Shown: in pieces, positions 44,668 through 52,514 of the stretch
Position numbering within the stretch: the stretch's first letter is position 1
How the letters are laid out: each line of letters starts with the position of its first letter
NCBI GenBank assembly: GCA_031418715.1
Contig: JANOJL010000030.1
Span: 62,001 to 126,000, forward strand
DNA from: JANMDU01 sp031418715
GTDB taxonomy: Bacteria; Pseudomonadota; Gammaproteobacteria; Burkholderiales; Burkholderiaceae_C
Direction: 5' to 3'
DNA: 64,000 bases
Translations under genes and position numbers: made by a program
The notes under the pieces: generated by a model
The model's database searches: none
Told to the model about the DNA's origin: nothing
What the model saw: the letters and a program-made list of their open reading frames with translations, nothing else

Positions 44668-45537
44668 TCAAATGAATGCCAAGGCAGATTTCAACACTCC
44701 ATCGACCAAACCCGTCGAAGGATCACTGCGATAGCTCGCATGAATCGGCAATGGCGGTAAAACGACATTGCATTTCAAAATGCGTAAACCCTGCACGGCA
44801 GCCAAGCGCTCCGCCGCCGCCACAGGCAGCGTGACCACACCAAAGCCGCCCTGCGCCAATTGCGCCATGGCCGAGATCGAGGAAATCGTGTGAATCCGCT
44901 TGTTTTCCAATTTAGCGAGACGCAGCGCATCCAGCAGCGCCACATGCGGCTGCGAACCACGCTGGAAGGTGAGCAGCTCACCTTTGGCCAGTTCAGCCAA
45001 GGTATAAGCACGCTTTCTATGCTGCATCGCCTGCCCCACAAAACACATCGCCATCGAAGGCAGCGCCTTCGTGCGCACACCCTCGCCGCCGGCGGGCAAG
45101 GCCGCAAACACAATATCCAGTGCACCGCGTTGCACCTGATCCATCAGCACCGGCGTGGTCTCCACTGTTAGCTCCAGCTCCAAGCCGGGCTGCTCCACGC
45201 GCAGTTGTTCAATCCAAGGAATCAGCCAAGAGTGCAACACAGATTCAATCGCGCCGATGCGCAGCGATGCCGCGATTGCCATGCCCGATCCCATCTCTGC
45301 TTTGATTTCACGCTGCAATTCAAGCAACTTTTGCGCATACGTCACAAAGCGCCCGCCCGCCACCGTGAGGCGAAATTGCTTGTCACGCCTATCAAGTAGC
45401 AACACACCTAACTCCTCCTCAAGTGCAGCCACGCGCGCAGACATAGCCGACTGTGTCAAAAACAGCTTTTCCGCCGCCCGAGAGACCGATTTGAGCGTCG
45501 CGACCCAATAGAAAGCTTCAACAAAACGCAGATTCAT
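44668..45537 (-). CDS. LysR-family regulator of the TRAP/oxoprolinase locus
   Basis: 289 residues with the HTH SVSRAAEKLFLTQSAMSARVAALEEELG at about 17-45 and a LysR effector domain. It diverges from the third DctP gene across a 126-base gap, the usual layout for a LysR-controlled target, and lies just upstream of the DUF1445 gene on its own strand. It is likely to control one or both. ATG 45537 is preferred because AAGGAG sits eight bases upstream. Confidence 0.9.
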   Translation of the reverse strand: MNLRFVEAFYWVATLKSVSRAAEKLFLTQSAMSARVAALEEELGVLLLDRRDKQFRLTVAGGRFVTYAQKLLELQREIKAEMGSGMAIAASLRIGAIESVLHSWLIPWIEQLRVEQPGLELELTVETTPVLMDQVQRGALDIVFAALPAGGEGVRTKALPSMAMCFVGQAMQHRKRAYTLAELAKGELLTFQRGSQPHVALLDALRLAKLENKRIHTISSISAMAQLAQGGFGVVTLPVAAAERLAAVQGLRILKCNVVLPPLPIHASYRSDPSTGLVDGVLKSALAFI

Positions 45538-45663
45538 AAAAACAGCTCCTTCCAAGAGATCAGCAGCCCGACATAAACAGCCAGCAGTTTGAGGGAATAT
45601 ACGGTTGATTTGGCATCTCTTTTGCTTATATCCTTGATCTCTTGTTCTTCAATAGGAATTACC

Positions 45664-46635
45664 ATGTTCAAAAAATTTGCATTGGCTATTAGCCTCTCGC
45701 TGATCAGCGCGGGCGCTGCCTTCGCGCAAGTCAAATGGGATTTGCCCAGCGCTTACCCGGCCTCTAATTTCCACACGGAAAACCTTGTGCAGTTTGCAGC
45801 CGACATCGACAAAGCCACCGCCGGCAAACTCAAAATCACCGTGCATCCTGGTGCATCGCTCTTCAAAGCGCCTGAGATCAAGCGCGCGGTGCAATCGAAT
45901 CAAGCCCAAGTGGGCGAGGTGTTGCTGGCCAATCTGGCCAACGAATGGCAAATCTATGGCGCTGATGGCCTGCCTTTCTTGGCTGACAGCTACGAAGAAG
46001 CCGCCAAACTCTGGCGCGTACAAAAACCCATGATTGACAAGAAGCTTGGAGAGCAAGGCATGAGCGTGCTGTATGCCGTGCCATGGCCTCCGCAAGGCTT
46101 GTATGCCAAAAAGCCGATCAATTCTGGCGCAGATTTGAAGGGCTACAAATGGCGCGCCTACAGCCCTGCCACAGCACGCATGGCTGAGTTGCTCGGCGCA
46201 CAGCCCGTCACCGTGCAAGCGGCCGAAGTCAGCCAAGCGTTTGCCACGGGTGTGGCCGATAGCATGATGAGCTCCGGCTCCACCGGATGGGATGCCAAGC
46301 TGCATGAGACCGTGAAGCAGTGGTATGACATGCAAGCTTGGCTGCCGAAAAATGCCGTGATCGTAAACAAAGCCGCTTTCGATGCCCTCGATGCGCCTGC
46401 CAAAGCTGCCGTGCTCAAAGCTGCAGCAGATGCCGAAGTGCGCGGCTTTGCAGCCAGCCAAAAGGCCAACGGCGAAACACTTGACAAGCTCAAGGGTGCC
46501 GGCATGCAAATTTTGAAGCCAAGCGCAGCACTCACCACTGATATGAAAAAAGTGGGCGAAACAATGATTAAGGAATGGCTGGAAAAAGCTGGCCCTGAGG
46601 GTAAACAACTGCTTGACGCTTACAACAAGATGTGA
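45664..46635 (+). CDS. TRAP transporter solute-binding protein (DctP family), copy 3
   Basis: 323 residues with signal peptide (LAISLSLISAGAAFA-Q) and a core very close to copy 2: VKWDLPSAYPASNFHTENLV, KLKITVHPGASLFKAPEIKR and VPWPPQGLYAKKPINSGADL. There are no membrane subunits beside it on the plus strand, so it may feed the DctQM pair of the divergent operon. A strong hairpin terminator follows at 46667. The ATG at 45664 follows AGGAA; an upstream in-frame start at 45589 lacks support. Confidence 0.92.
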   Translation: MFKKFALAISLSLISAGAAFAQVKWDLPSAYPASNFHTENLVQFAADIDKATAGKLKITVHPGASLFKAPEIKRAVQSNQAQVGEVLLANLANEWQIYGADGLPFLADSYEEAAKLWRVQKPMIDKKLGEQGMSVLYAVPWPPQGLYAKKPINSGADLKGYKWRAYSPATARMAELLGAQPVTVQAAEVSQAFATGVADSMMSSGSTGWDAKLHETVKQWYDMQAWLPKNAVIVNKAAFDALDAPAKAAVLKAAADAEVRGFAASQKANGETLDKLKGAGMQILKPSAALTTDMKKVGETMIKEWLEKAGPEGKQLLDAYNKM

Positions 46636-46666
46636 TTTTTCAGCTGTGCTTTGATGCACACAAGTC

Positions 46667-46696
46667 AAAGGGCAGCCGTTGAGCTGCCCTTTTTTT
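46667..46696 (+). terminator. Rho-independent terminator after the third DctP gene
   Basis: AAAGGGCAGC pairs with GCTGCCCTTT around CGTTGA, followed by a run of seven T residues. Confidence 0.93.
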
Positions 46697-46740
46697 GCTG
46701 CACGCAAAGATGCATGAAGAGTTGTATTTTTTTAACGAAA

Positions 46741-46797
46741 TCGGCCTCATCCCTTTATAATATGTACATAGTATGCTACGTATTTAATAGCATATAG
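46741..46797 (-). repeat. Dispersed palindromic repeat, copy 11 (intergenic)
   Basis: On the minus strand it reads ATGCTATTAAATACGTAGCA, then TACTATGTACATATTATAAA, GGGATGAGGCCGA. It lies just upstream of the 8-oxoguanine deaminase-like gene. Confidence 0.7.
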
Positions 46798-46805
46798 AAT
46801 GAAGT

Positions 46806-48248
46806 ATGACCTCACCTAATCCCACCCTACTCATCCAAAACGCCACCTGCATCGCCTTGATGGACGATGCGCAGACTGAGCTGAATGACACCAGCCTGCT
46901 GATTCGCGGGAATGTGATCGAAGCGATTGGCTCGGCGCAAGAGTTGCTGCATAGCGCAGGTGGGCGAGTTGATGAAATCATTGATGCACGCGGCCATATC
47001 GTGATACCGGGTATGGTGAACACGCATCACCACATGTATCAATCGCTCACGCGCACGATTCCAGCTGCGCAAAATGCCGAGCTGTTTTCATGGCTGCGTG
47101 GGCTGTATCCGATTTGGGCGAATCTCACGCCCGAGATGATCCACGTCTCCACGCAAACGGCGATGGCCGAGCTGCTGCTCTCGGGCTGTACCACAAGCAG
47201 CGATCACCTGTATATCTATCCCAATGGCGTGAAGCTGGACGACAGCATTGAAGCCGCCCGCGAGATCGGCATGCGCTTCACTGCCACGCGCGGCAGCATG
47301 AGCGTGGGCCAAAGCGCAGGCGGCTTGCCGCCAGATCGCGTGGTGGAAAAAGAAGATACCATCCTCAAAGACACGCAGCGTTTGATTGAGCAACACCACA
47401 ATGCAGCGCACGGCAGCATGCTCCACATAGCAGTCGCGCCCTGCTCGCCATTCAGCGTGAGCCGCGATTTAATGCGTGAATCGGCGGTATTGGCGCGGCA
47501 TCATGGCGTACGCCTGCACACGCACTTGGCAGAAAACGATCATGACATCGCCTACAGCCTAGAAAAATTCGGCTGCACCCCGGCGCAATATGCGCACGAC
47601 CTCGGCTGGACGGGCGCTGATGTCTGGCATGCCCATTGCGTGAAGCTCGATGACGAAGGCATCAGCCTCTTCGCCGCCACGCGCACCGGCGTAGCGCACT
47701 GCCCCTGCAGCAACATGCGCTTGGCCAGTGGCATCGCGCCGATTCGCAAAATGCTCGATGCCGGTGTGCCCGTGGGCTTGGGCGTTGACGGCAGTGCGAG
47801 CAATGATGCCGCCCACATGGTGAACGAAGCCCGCCAAGCCATGCTGCTCGCCCGCGTAGGCCGCGCAATGCAGCCGCCCGAAGATCGCAACGGAAGACGT
47901 TTCTTCGGCTGCGATCTTGGCCCCGCAGAGATGACCGCCCGCGATGCCTTGCGCATCGCCACACGCGGCGGCGCACAAGTCCTAGGCCGCCCAGACATCG
48001 GCCACATCGCGCCCGGCATGTGCGCTGATCTCGCGCTGTTTGACCTACGCACCTTAAGCTTCGCCGGTGGAGCGGTACACGACCCAGTAGCCAGCCTACT
48101 GCTGTGCGCCAGCCCGCAGGCAGCCTACACCGTTGTGAACGGCAAAGTCGTGGTGCGCGGAGGGCAGCTCACGACTGTTGAGCTACCACCGCTGATTGAA
48201 AATCACAATCGGCTTGCACTGCATCTGGCTTCTTTGAGTCGACATTAA
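46806..48248 (+). CDS. 8-oxoguanine deaminase-like amidohydrolase
   Basis: 480 residues of the amidohydrolase superfamily. Metal ligands are visible: HHH in VNTHHHMYQ, His in LHTHLAEND, His in WHAHCVK, and the catalytic Asp in LGVDGSASND. The length and the SASND block fit the 8-oxoguanine deaminase/atrazine chlorohydrolase-like (TrzN/AtzA relatives) cytosine deaminase group. It would deaminate oxidised guanine or a related base. The ATG at 46806 has no strong ribosome site. Its neighbours give little more information. Confidence 0.85.
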   Translation: MTSPNPTLLIQNATCIALMDDAQTELNDTSLLIRGNVIEAIGSAQELLHSAGGRVDEIIDARGHIVIPGMVNTHHHMYQSLTRTIPAAQNAELFSWLRGLYPIWANLTPEMIHVSTQTAMAELLLSGCTTSSDHLYIYPNGVKLDDSIEAAREIGMRFTATRGSMSVGQSAGGLPPDRVVEKEDTILKDTQRLIEQHHNAAHGSMLHIAVAPCSPFSVSRDLMRESAVLARHHGVRLHTHLAENDHDIAYSLEKFGCTPAQYAHDLGWTGADVWHAHCVKLDDEGISLFAATRTGVAHCPCSNMRLASGIAPIRKMLDAGVPVGLGVDGSASNDAAHMVNEARQAMLLARVGRAMQPPEDRNGRRFFGCDLGPAEMTARDALRIATRGGAQVLGRPDIGHIAPGMCADLALFDLRTLSFAGGAVHDPVASLLLCASPQAAYTVVNGKVVVRGGQLTTVELPPLIENHNRLALHLASLSRH

Positions 48249-48334
48249 TCAGCGTATTTCGCGCAAAGATTTTTGCTGAGCCCGCCATCATCACGGAGCA
48301 AAACGCGCAGGTAGTGCGATCCCCCCAGAGTTCA

Positions 48335-49519
48335 TCACTCCACAGCAAACGTCAACCCAGCATTCGCCTGCAGCCGCGTAATGATGTCCTTACCCAAAGC
48401 AGGCGCAGGTGTCCAGATACCACCGCTTGTTTCTTTGGATTCTTTGAGCAGGCACACGGCGCACTCGGTGATCATTTTGCTGGTCGAGCCGTAGCCTGGA
48501 TCGCGATCGCCTTTAACGCTGACTTTTGCCTTGTTGCCCTGCGCGTCTTCGGCGAGGAAGAGCATATCGTAGAAGCCGTTTTCACGCTCTTCTTTGCTCG
48601 GGCCTTCGCCGGGCTTGGGGCCGCCTTCGCCGCCTAGCGATTTGTCGTTGGCGACATGATTTGCGATGGCTTGGCCTTTTTCGCCTGCGCCTGTGATCAT
48701 CATTTCGTCGTACACGAAATCTGGGCCATAGGTGTGCGCCATCAAGAAGTTGGAGCGGTGGATGTTGCGGGTGTTGATCGCGGCCATGACGAAAGGCGCA
48801 ACCCACATATCTGCGCCAAGCGCCTCATCGATCATCGGTTTGCCGCCACTGGGCTGCTTGGGGCCGGTAAAGCCAGGGGTCAGCGAAAACGGGTTGCGCA
48901 GTAGATCGAGCACGCTGGGGTCGGAGCCGGCAGCTGCCATGGTGGCCTTCAAGCTGGCAGCGGTGCCACCGGAGAAGGTGCCTTTCATTTTGCGCACACG
49001 GCCACGGATGCGCGGCGCGGCGTGGCCGAATTTCGTTTTGAATTCGCTTTGCAGCATGAAAACGCCCATGTCGAACGGGACGGAATCAAAGCCGCAGGAG
49101 AAGACGATGCGCGCACCGCTGGCCTTGGCCTGCGCCTCGTGTGCGTCGATCATGTGGCGCATCCAAGCGGGCTCGCCGCACAGATCGACGTAATCGACAC
49201 CGCTGGCTGCGCAGGCGGCGACCATCTCATTGCCATAGAGCTGATACGGGCCAACGGTGGTGAGCACGAGGCGGGTGCGTGCCATCAGCGCTTGCAGGCT
49301 GGCGGCGTTGCCCGTGTCTGTCACGACCAAGGGCGTGTCTTTTGGCGCGCCGATCTCGTCGCGCACTGCAGCCAATTTTTCTGCGCTACGGCCACCCATG
49401 GCCCAGCGGATACCCTCGGCATTGCCGCTATTGGGGTATCGCGCCATCATGTATTCAGCGACCAGGCGGCCTGTGAAGCCAGTGGCACCGTGGATCACGA
49501 TATCGAATTCTTTGCTCAT
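48335..49519 (-). CDS. Saccharopine dehydrogenase-like/trans-acting enoyl reductase family protein
   Basis: 394 residues with a Rossmann start (DIVIHGATGFTGRLVAEYM), VVTDTGNAAS, TVGPYQLYGNEMVAACAASG and SCGFDSVPFDMGVFMLQ. This is the group called trans-acting enoyl reductase, which uses NADP, known in mycobacterial lipid synthesis but common in proteobacteria with unknown substrate. It is coupled to the racemase-like gene upstream by an overlapping ATGA. Confidence 0.83.
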   Translation of the reverse strand: MSKEFDIVIHGATGFTGRLVAEYMMARYPNSGNAEGIRWAMGGRSAEKLAAVRDEIGAPKDTPLVVTDTGNAASLQALMARTRLVLTTVGPYQLYGNEMVAACAASGVDYVDLCGEPAWMRHMIDAHEAQAKASGARIVFSCGFDSVPFDMGVFMLQSEFKTKFGHAAPRIRGRVRKMKGTFSGGTAASLKATMAAAGSDPSVLDLLRNPFSLTPGFTGPKQPSGGKPMIDEALGADMWVAPFVMAAINTRNIHRSNFLMAHTYGPDFVYDEMMITGAGEKGQAIANHVANDKSLGGEGGPKPGEGPSKEERENGFYDMLFLAEDAQGNKAKVSVKGDRDPGYGSTSKMITECAVCLLKESKETSGGIWTPAPALGKDIITRLQANAGLTFAVE

Positions 49520-50292
49520 AGGGATTCTCCTGAAGATGTGGCATTTTGCACTTGTGGAACAGGGGCTGATTTGCTCAAAGTCGCATCAATGACTTTGCGC
49601 AAGCGTAGGTCGTCGATCAAGCTGCGCACTTGCCAGCCGGTGGCGGCTTCAATGGCGGCTTTGTAGGGTGGCATGTTGGTGCATTCGAGCAGTAAGGTTT
49701 TCAGATGCGGCGCGCGCGCTTGAAGTGCCAAAGCGGCGGCTACCACGTCTTTTTCTGCTTGCGCCAAGTCAAGCGTGGGTTGGTTACCCAAAATCTTATT
49801 CACAAACTCTGTACCCGCGGGAACGCCTTGAATGATCACGTCTTTCAAGCGGTCTCTGGGCACGCCCGATGCGCGCAAATGCTCAGATCCCAAACTACAT
49901 GAGCTGATTGTGAGCACGCCCACTTGAGGCTCTTTCGCAAGCAAAGCAGGCAACTGTAGCAAGCTGGAGGTAACCACCGGAATCTTCACCACCGATTGCA
50001 ACTCCTTTTGCAGCAGCACAAGAAAGCCACAGCTCGTCGTCACGGCTTGCACGCCGCGCATCTGCATGCTGCGCACAATGCCCTGAAAACCTGGCACCAT
50101 CCGCGCTTGGCGCAAACTCGCAGCAGAAGTGACTACCTTAGCTGGCCACACGCCTTTGAACACGTCCTTGTGCGTTGAGACACCAAACGTTTCGGGATGC
50201 CCAACATCGCCCTTAGGGCGCACAAACTGCGTGTCCAGCATGATGATGCCGAGCACGGAAGGCGTTTTTCCGAAGGTATGGATGCCGCTCAT
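49516..50292 (-). CDS. Aspartate/glutamate racemase-family protein
   Basis: 258 residues with two cysteines in the racemase positions, VTTSCGFLVLL and LLLECTNMPPY, and a first strand SVLGIIMLDTQF. It is close to the Asp/Glu/hydantoin racemase superfamily but the substrate is not shown by sequence. It is between the patatin-like gene and the enoyl-reductase-like gene on the minus strand. A link to the D-glutamate part of the neighbouring locus is possible but not proven. Confidence 0.83.
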   Translation of the reverse strand: MSGIHTFGKTPSVLGIIMLDTQFVRPKGDVGHPETFGVSTHKDVFKGVWPAKVVTSAASLRQARMVPGFQGIVRSMQMRGVQAVTTSCGFLVLLQKELQSVVKIPVVTSSLLQLPALLAKEPQVGVLTISSCSLGSEHLRASGVPRDRLKDVIIQGVPAGTEFVNKILGNQPTLDLAQAEKDVVAAALALQARAPHLKTLLLECTNMPPYKAAIEAATGWQVRSLIDDLRLRKVIDATLSKSAPVPQVQNATSSGESL

Positions 50293-50310
50293 CGCTGATT
50301 CACATTCGAC

Positions 50311-51402
50311 TCACAGCGGTTTCACCACAGAAAGATCGGGCTTGTCTAACCATGCTGCAAACTCATCCGCGAGCTGCTGCGCCGCGCTGGTTGCGCCCTG
50401 CCATTGCGCCACACGCGCCGCCAGATTCGTACCGTGGTGTGCAAAATCATTGCGATCTGGCAGCTTGCCGCGAGGCAGTTTCGCAATCCATTCTTTGCTC
50501 GGCGCCAGCACAATCATGCGTTCCAAAAACGCGCTAGATCCATGCCGCCATTTGAGCGATTTATCCAACCAACCCGGCACCACCGCTTGCTGAAAATGCG
50601 GATAAAGCACGATGCCGTCATCGGCCTTGTAATCCAAATGCAAGTGATAGTCGGTAATGCCACCATCCCAATACGCACCGCGCGGTGCGCCTGGAATATC
50701 GTGCACAGCTTTCAATACAAAAGGGATGGAGCAACTGGCTTGCAGCGCGGGATTGAAATTGGCTTCGCTGAGGGCGATTTGGCGGGTGCGGTAATCCTGT
50801 GTTTGGAAAGGGAGCTGCGCCAAAGCCTGCGCGGGTAACTTATCTTGAGACGAGAACACCACCCGTTCCAACCAAGCCCCCATCGCCTTGCGCCGCACCA
50901 CATTGGTAAAAAATGCTCCCGCATAACCCAGCGGCGCACGCAGCTTGCCTTCGCGCCCCAGAATATGCCGCCCACGCGACGTCACGATGTGCAGCTTGTA
51001 GCGCGGATGCGAGAGCACTTCCTGCACCCGCCCGCCGTAGAAAGCCTCTAAGGAAGCGCCAAAATCTGCGCTGATTCGATCTGGTGTGGGGAATTTTTTA
51101 CCGGGTTCTAGCGCGTAATCTTGATGAATGTAATCGCGCTCAAGCCGCTCGAAAGCTTGGACAGAATCATTCAAACAAGCAGTCGCCATGCGCCAAGCGC
51201 CAATGCTTGCTCCAACGAGGTCAACGCTTTGCTGAGACTGCGGCAGCCATTGCCCAAAAATATACCGATCCAAGGGCACGAGGATCAGCCCTTTTGGCCC
51301 ACCCGCTGCAGCAGGCATCGTGCGCACATGCGAAGGAGCGAGCCCCTGCGTTTGAAGGTGCTCAAGCGCTTTGGGGCCAGCGTAGATTCGGAGGGCTTGC
51401 AT
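50311..51402 (-). CDS. Patatin-like phospholipase family protein
   Basis: 363 residues. Patatin-type features are the oxyanion loop AAGGPKGLILV, nucleophile motif VGASIGAWRMA (G-x-S-x-G) and catalytic Asp in YWDGGITDYHLHLDYK. Such enzymes cut acyl chains from lipids. No signal peptide is seen. It is 18 bases upstream of the racemase-like gene on the same strand, so these may form one transcript; infC is upstream but has its own terminator. Confidence 0.8.
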   Translation of the reverse strand: MQALRIYAGPKALEHLQTQGLAPSHVRTMPAAAGGPKGLILVPLDRYIFGQWLPQSQQSVDLVGASIGAWRMATACLNDSVQAFERLERDYIHQDYALEPGKKFPTPDRISADFGASLEAFYGGRVQEVLSHPRYKLHIVTSRGRHILGREGKLRAPLGYAGAFFTNVVRRKAMGAWLERVVFSSQDKLPAQALAQLPFQTQDYRTRQIALSEANFNPALQASCSIPFVLKAVHDIPGAPRGAYWDGGITDYHLHLDYKADDGIVLYPHFQQAVVPGWLDKSLKWRHGSSAFLERMIVLAPSKEWIAKLPRGKLPDRNDFAHHGTNLAARVAQWQGATSAAQQLADEFAAWLDKPDLSVVKPL

Positions 51403-51424
51403 GGCTTGATTTTATAAGTGTTTT

Positions 51425-51474
51425 AGGGGGTTTACCGTTATAAAACCTGCGCAGCATGCTATCAAATATGTAGC
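51425..51474 (-). repeat. Dispersed palindromic repeat, copy 12 (intergenic)
   Basis: On the minus strand it reads TTGCTACATATTTGATAGCA, then TGCTGCGCAGGTTTTATAAC, GGTAAACC. It lies between infC and the patatin-like gene and follows the infC terminator. Confidence 0.8.
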
Positions 51475-51478
51475 AATT

Positions 51479-51512
51479 AAAAAAGGACAAGAAAGTCACC
51501 CTTCTTGTCCTC
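51479..51512 (-). terminator. Rho-independent terminator of infC
   Basis: On the minus strand AGGACAAGAA pairs with TTCTTGTCCT around an eight-base loop, followed by TTTTTT. This ends the infC transcript before the patatin-like gene. Confidence 0.92.
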
Positions 51513-51535
51513 ATTGCAGTGACAACCGTGCCAGA

Positions 51536-52213
51536 TCAGGCAGCAGGCGTCTCAACAGGTGCTGCTACTGGCGCAGAAGTAGCCACAGGGGCAGCAGCTG
51601 ATGCCGCCTCTACCGGCTTAGCAACCGCCTTCTTGCGGCTAGGCGCGATCATCATGATCATCTGCTTGCCTTCAAGCTTGGGCATGCTTTCTACCGTGAT
51701 CAAATCTGCCAAATCGGTTTTAATGCGCTCGAGTTGAGCCATGCCGATTTCTTGGTGGGTGATCTCGCGGCCACGGAAGCGCAGCGTCACTTTGACTTTG
51801 TCGCCCTCTTCCAAAAAGCGCTTGATGTTGCGCATTTTGACTTGGTAGTCACCTTCGTCGGTACCCGGGCGCAGTTTGATTTCTTTGACTTCAATCACCG
51901 TCTGCTTAGACTTGGCTTCCGCCTCGCGCTTTTGCTCTTGGTATTTGAATTTACCGTAGTCAATCAGGCGCACGACGGGCGGGTTTGCTGAAGCTACAGT
52001 CTCGACCACATCCACATCAAAATCAGCTGCGCGGCGCATTGCATCTTGCATGCTCATTACACCTAGCTGTTCGCCCTCAGGGCCAATCACGCGCACCTCA
52101 GGTGCCATGATTTCGCGGTTTAGACGGTGTTTGCGCTCTTCACGAGAGTAGCGCGATGGGCGCGGGGGGCGCGGTGGCCGAATAATGGGCGGCCGATACG
52201 GTGCGGTAGCGAT
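51536..52213 (-). CDS. infC: Translation initiation factor IF-3, probable ATC start
   Basis: 225 residues counting from an ATC at 52213. The usual IF-3 N-terminal block REERKHRLNREIMAPEVRVIG begins before the first ATG (52108), so the gene must start upstream. No in-frame ATG, GTG or TTG is found between 52108 and 52213, but ATC GCT ACC preceded eight bases earlier by AAGGA fits. Rare AUU/AUC starts are a known feature of infC that allows IF-3 to limit its own translation. A C-terminal tail rich in Ala, Pro and Val (about 30 residues) is extra. The gene is not beside thrS or rpmI/rplT here, and a terminator follows. Confidence 0.92.
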   Translation of the reverse strand: MATAPYRPPIIRPPRPPRPSRYSREERKHRLNREIMAPEVRVIGPEGEQLGVMSMQDAMRRAADFDVDVVETVASANPPVVRLIDYGKFKYQEQKREAEAKSKQTVIEVKEIKLRPGTDEGDYQVKMRNIKRFLEEGDKVKVTLRFRGREITHQEIGMAQLERIKTDLADLITVESMPKLEGKQMIMMIAPSRKKAVAKPVEAASAAAPVATSAPVAAPVETPAA

Positions 52214-52514
52214 GGTGAAATTCCTTGAATGTGAATCAGATGCCTTGCAATTGCCCGCTGTGGAAATTTGACATGATCTGACCGCTATACAACGTGTTCA
52301 ACCAATATCACTCCAAACAGGGAAAATCGAAAAGCGCTTGTTGGCAGGAAAATCCCGCCGACTTAGCATTTTAAAGCTTATCGGCAGCGCTTGCCGATGG
52401 GGTTCCACCCTAATTTGTTGCTTTTGCAGCGTTTTAGCCCTTTGTTGAGGCCAGATAAGGTTTCTCAACAGACTAAAACACCACAGAAACAGCTCAGGAA
52501 GATCAAGCTACGCG
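52214..52514 (-). other. Gene-free leader region upstream of infC
   Basis: 300 bases between the infC start and the stop of the TIGR03118-type gene. It includes a hairpin ATCGGCA-GCGC-TTGCCGAT at about 52380-52398, without a T run, and an AT-rich stretch. I see no thrS remnant and no RNA gene. It likely holds the infC promoter. Confidence 0.5.

Noticed and set aside
45649..46707. Minus-strand 352-codon frame opposite the third DctP gene
   Set aside because: It overlaps a full DctP gene and runs across its terminator; shadow.
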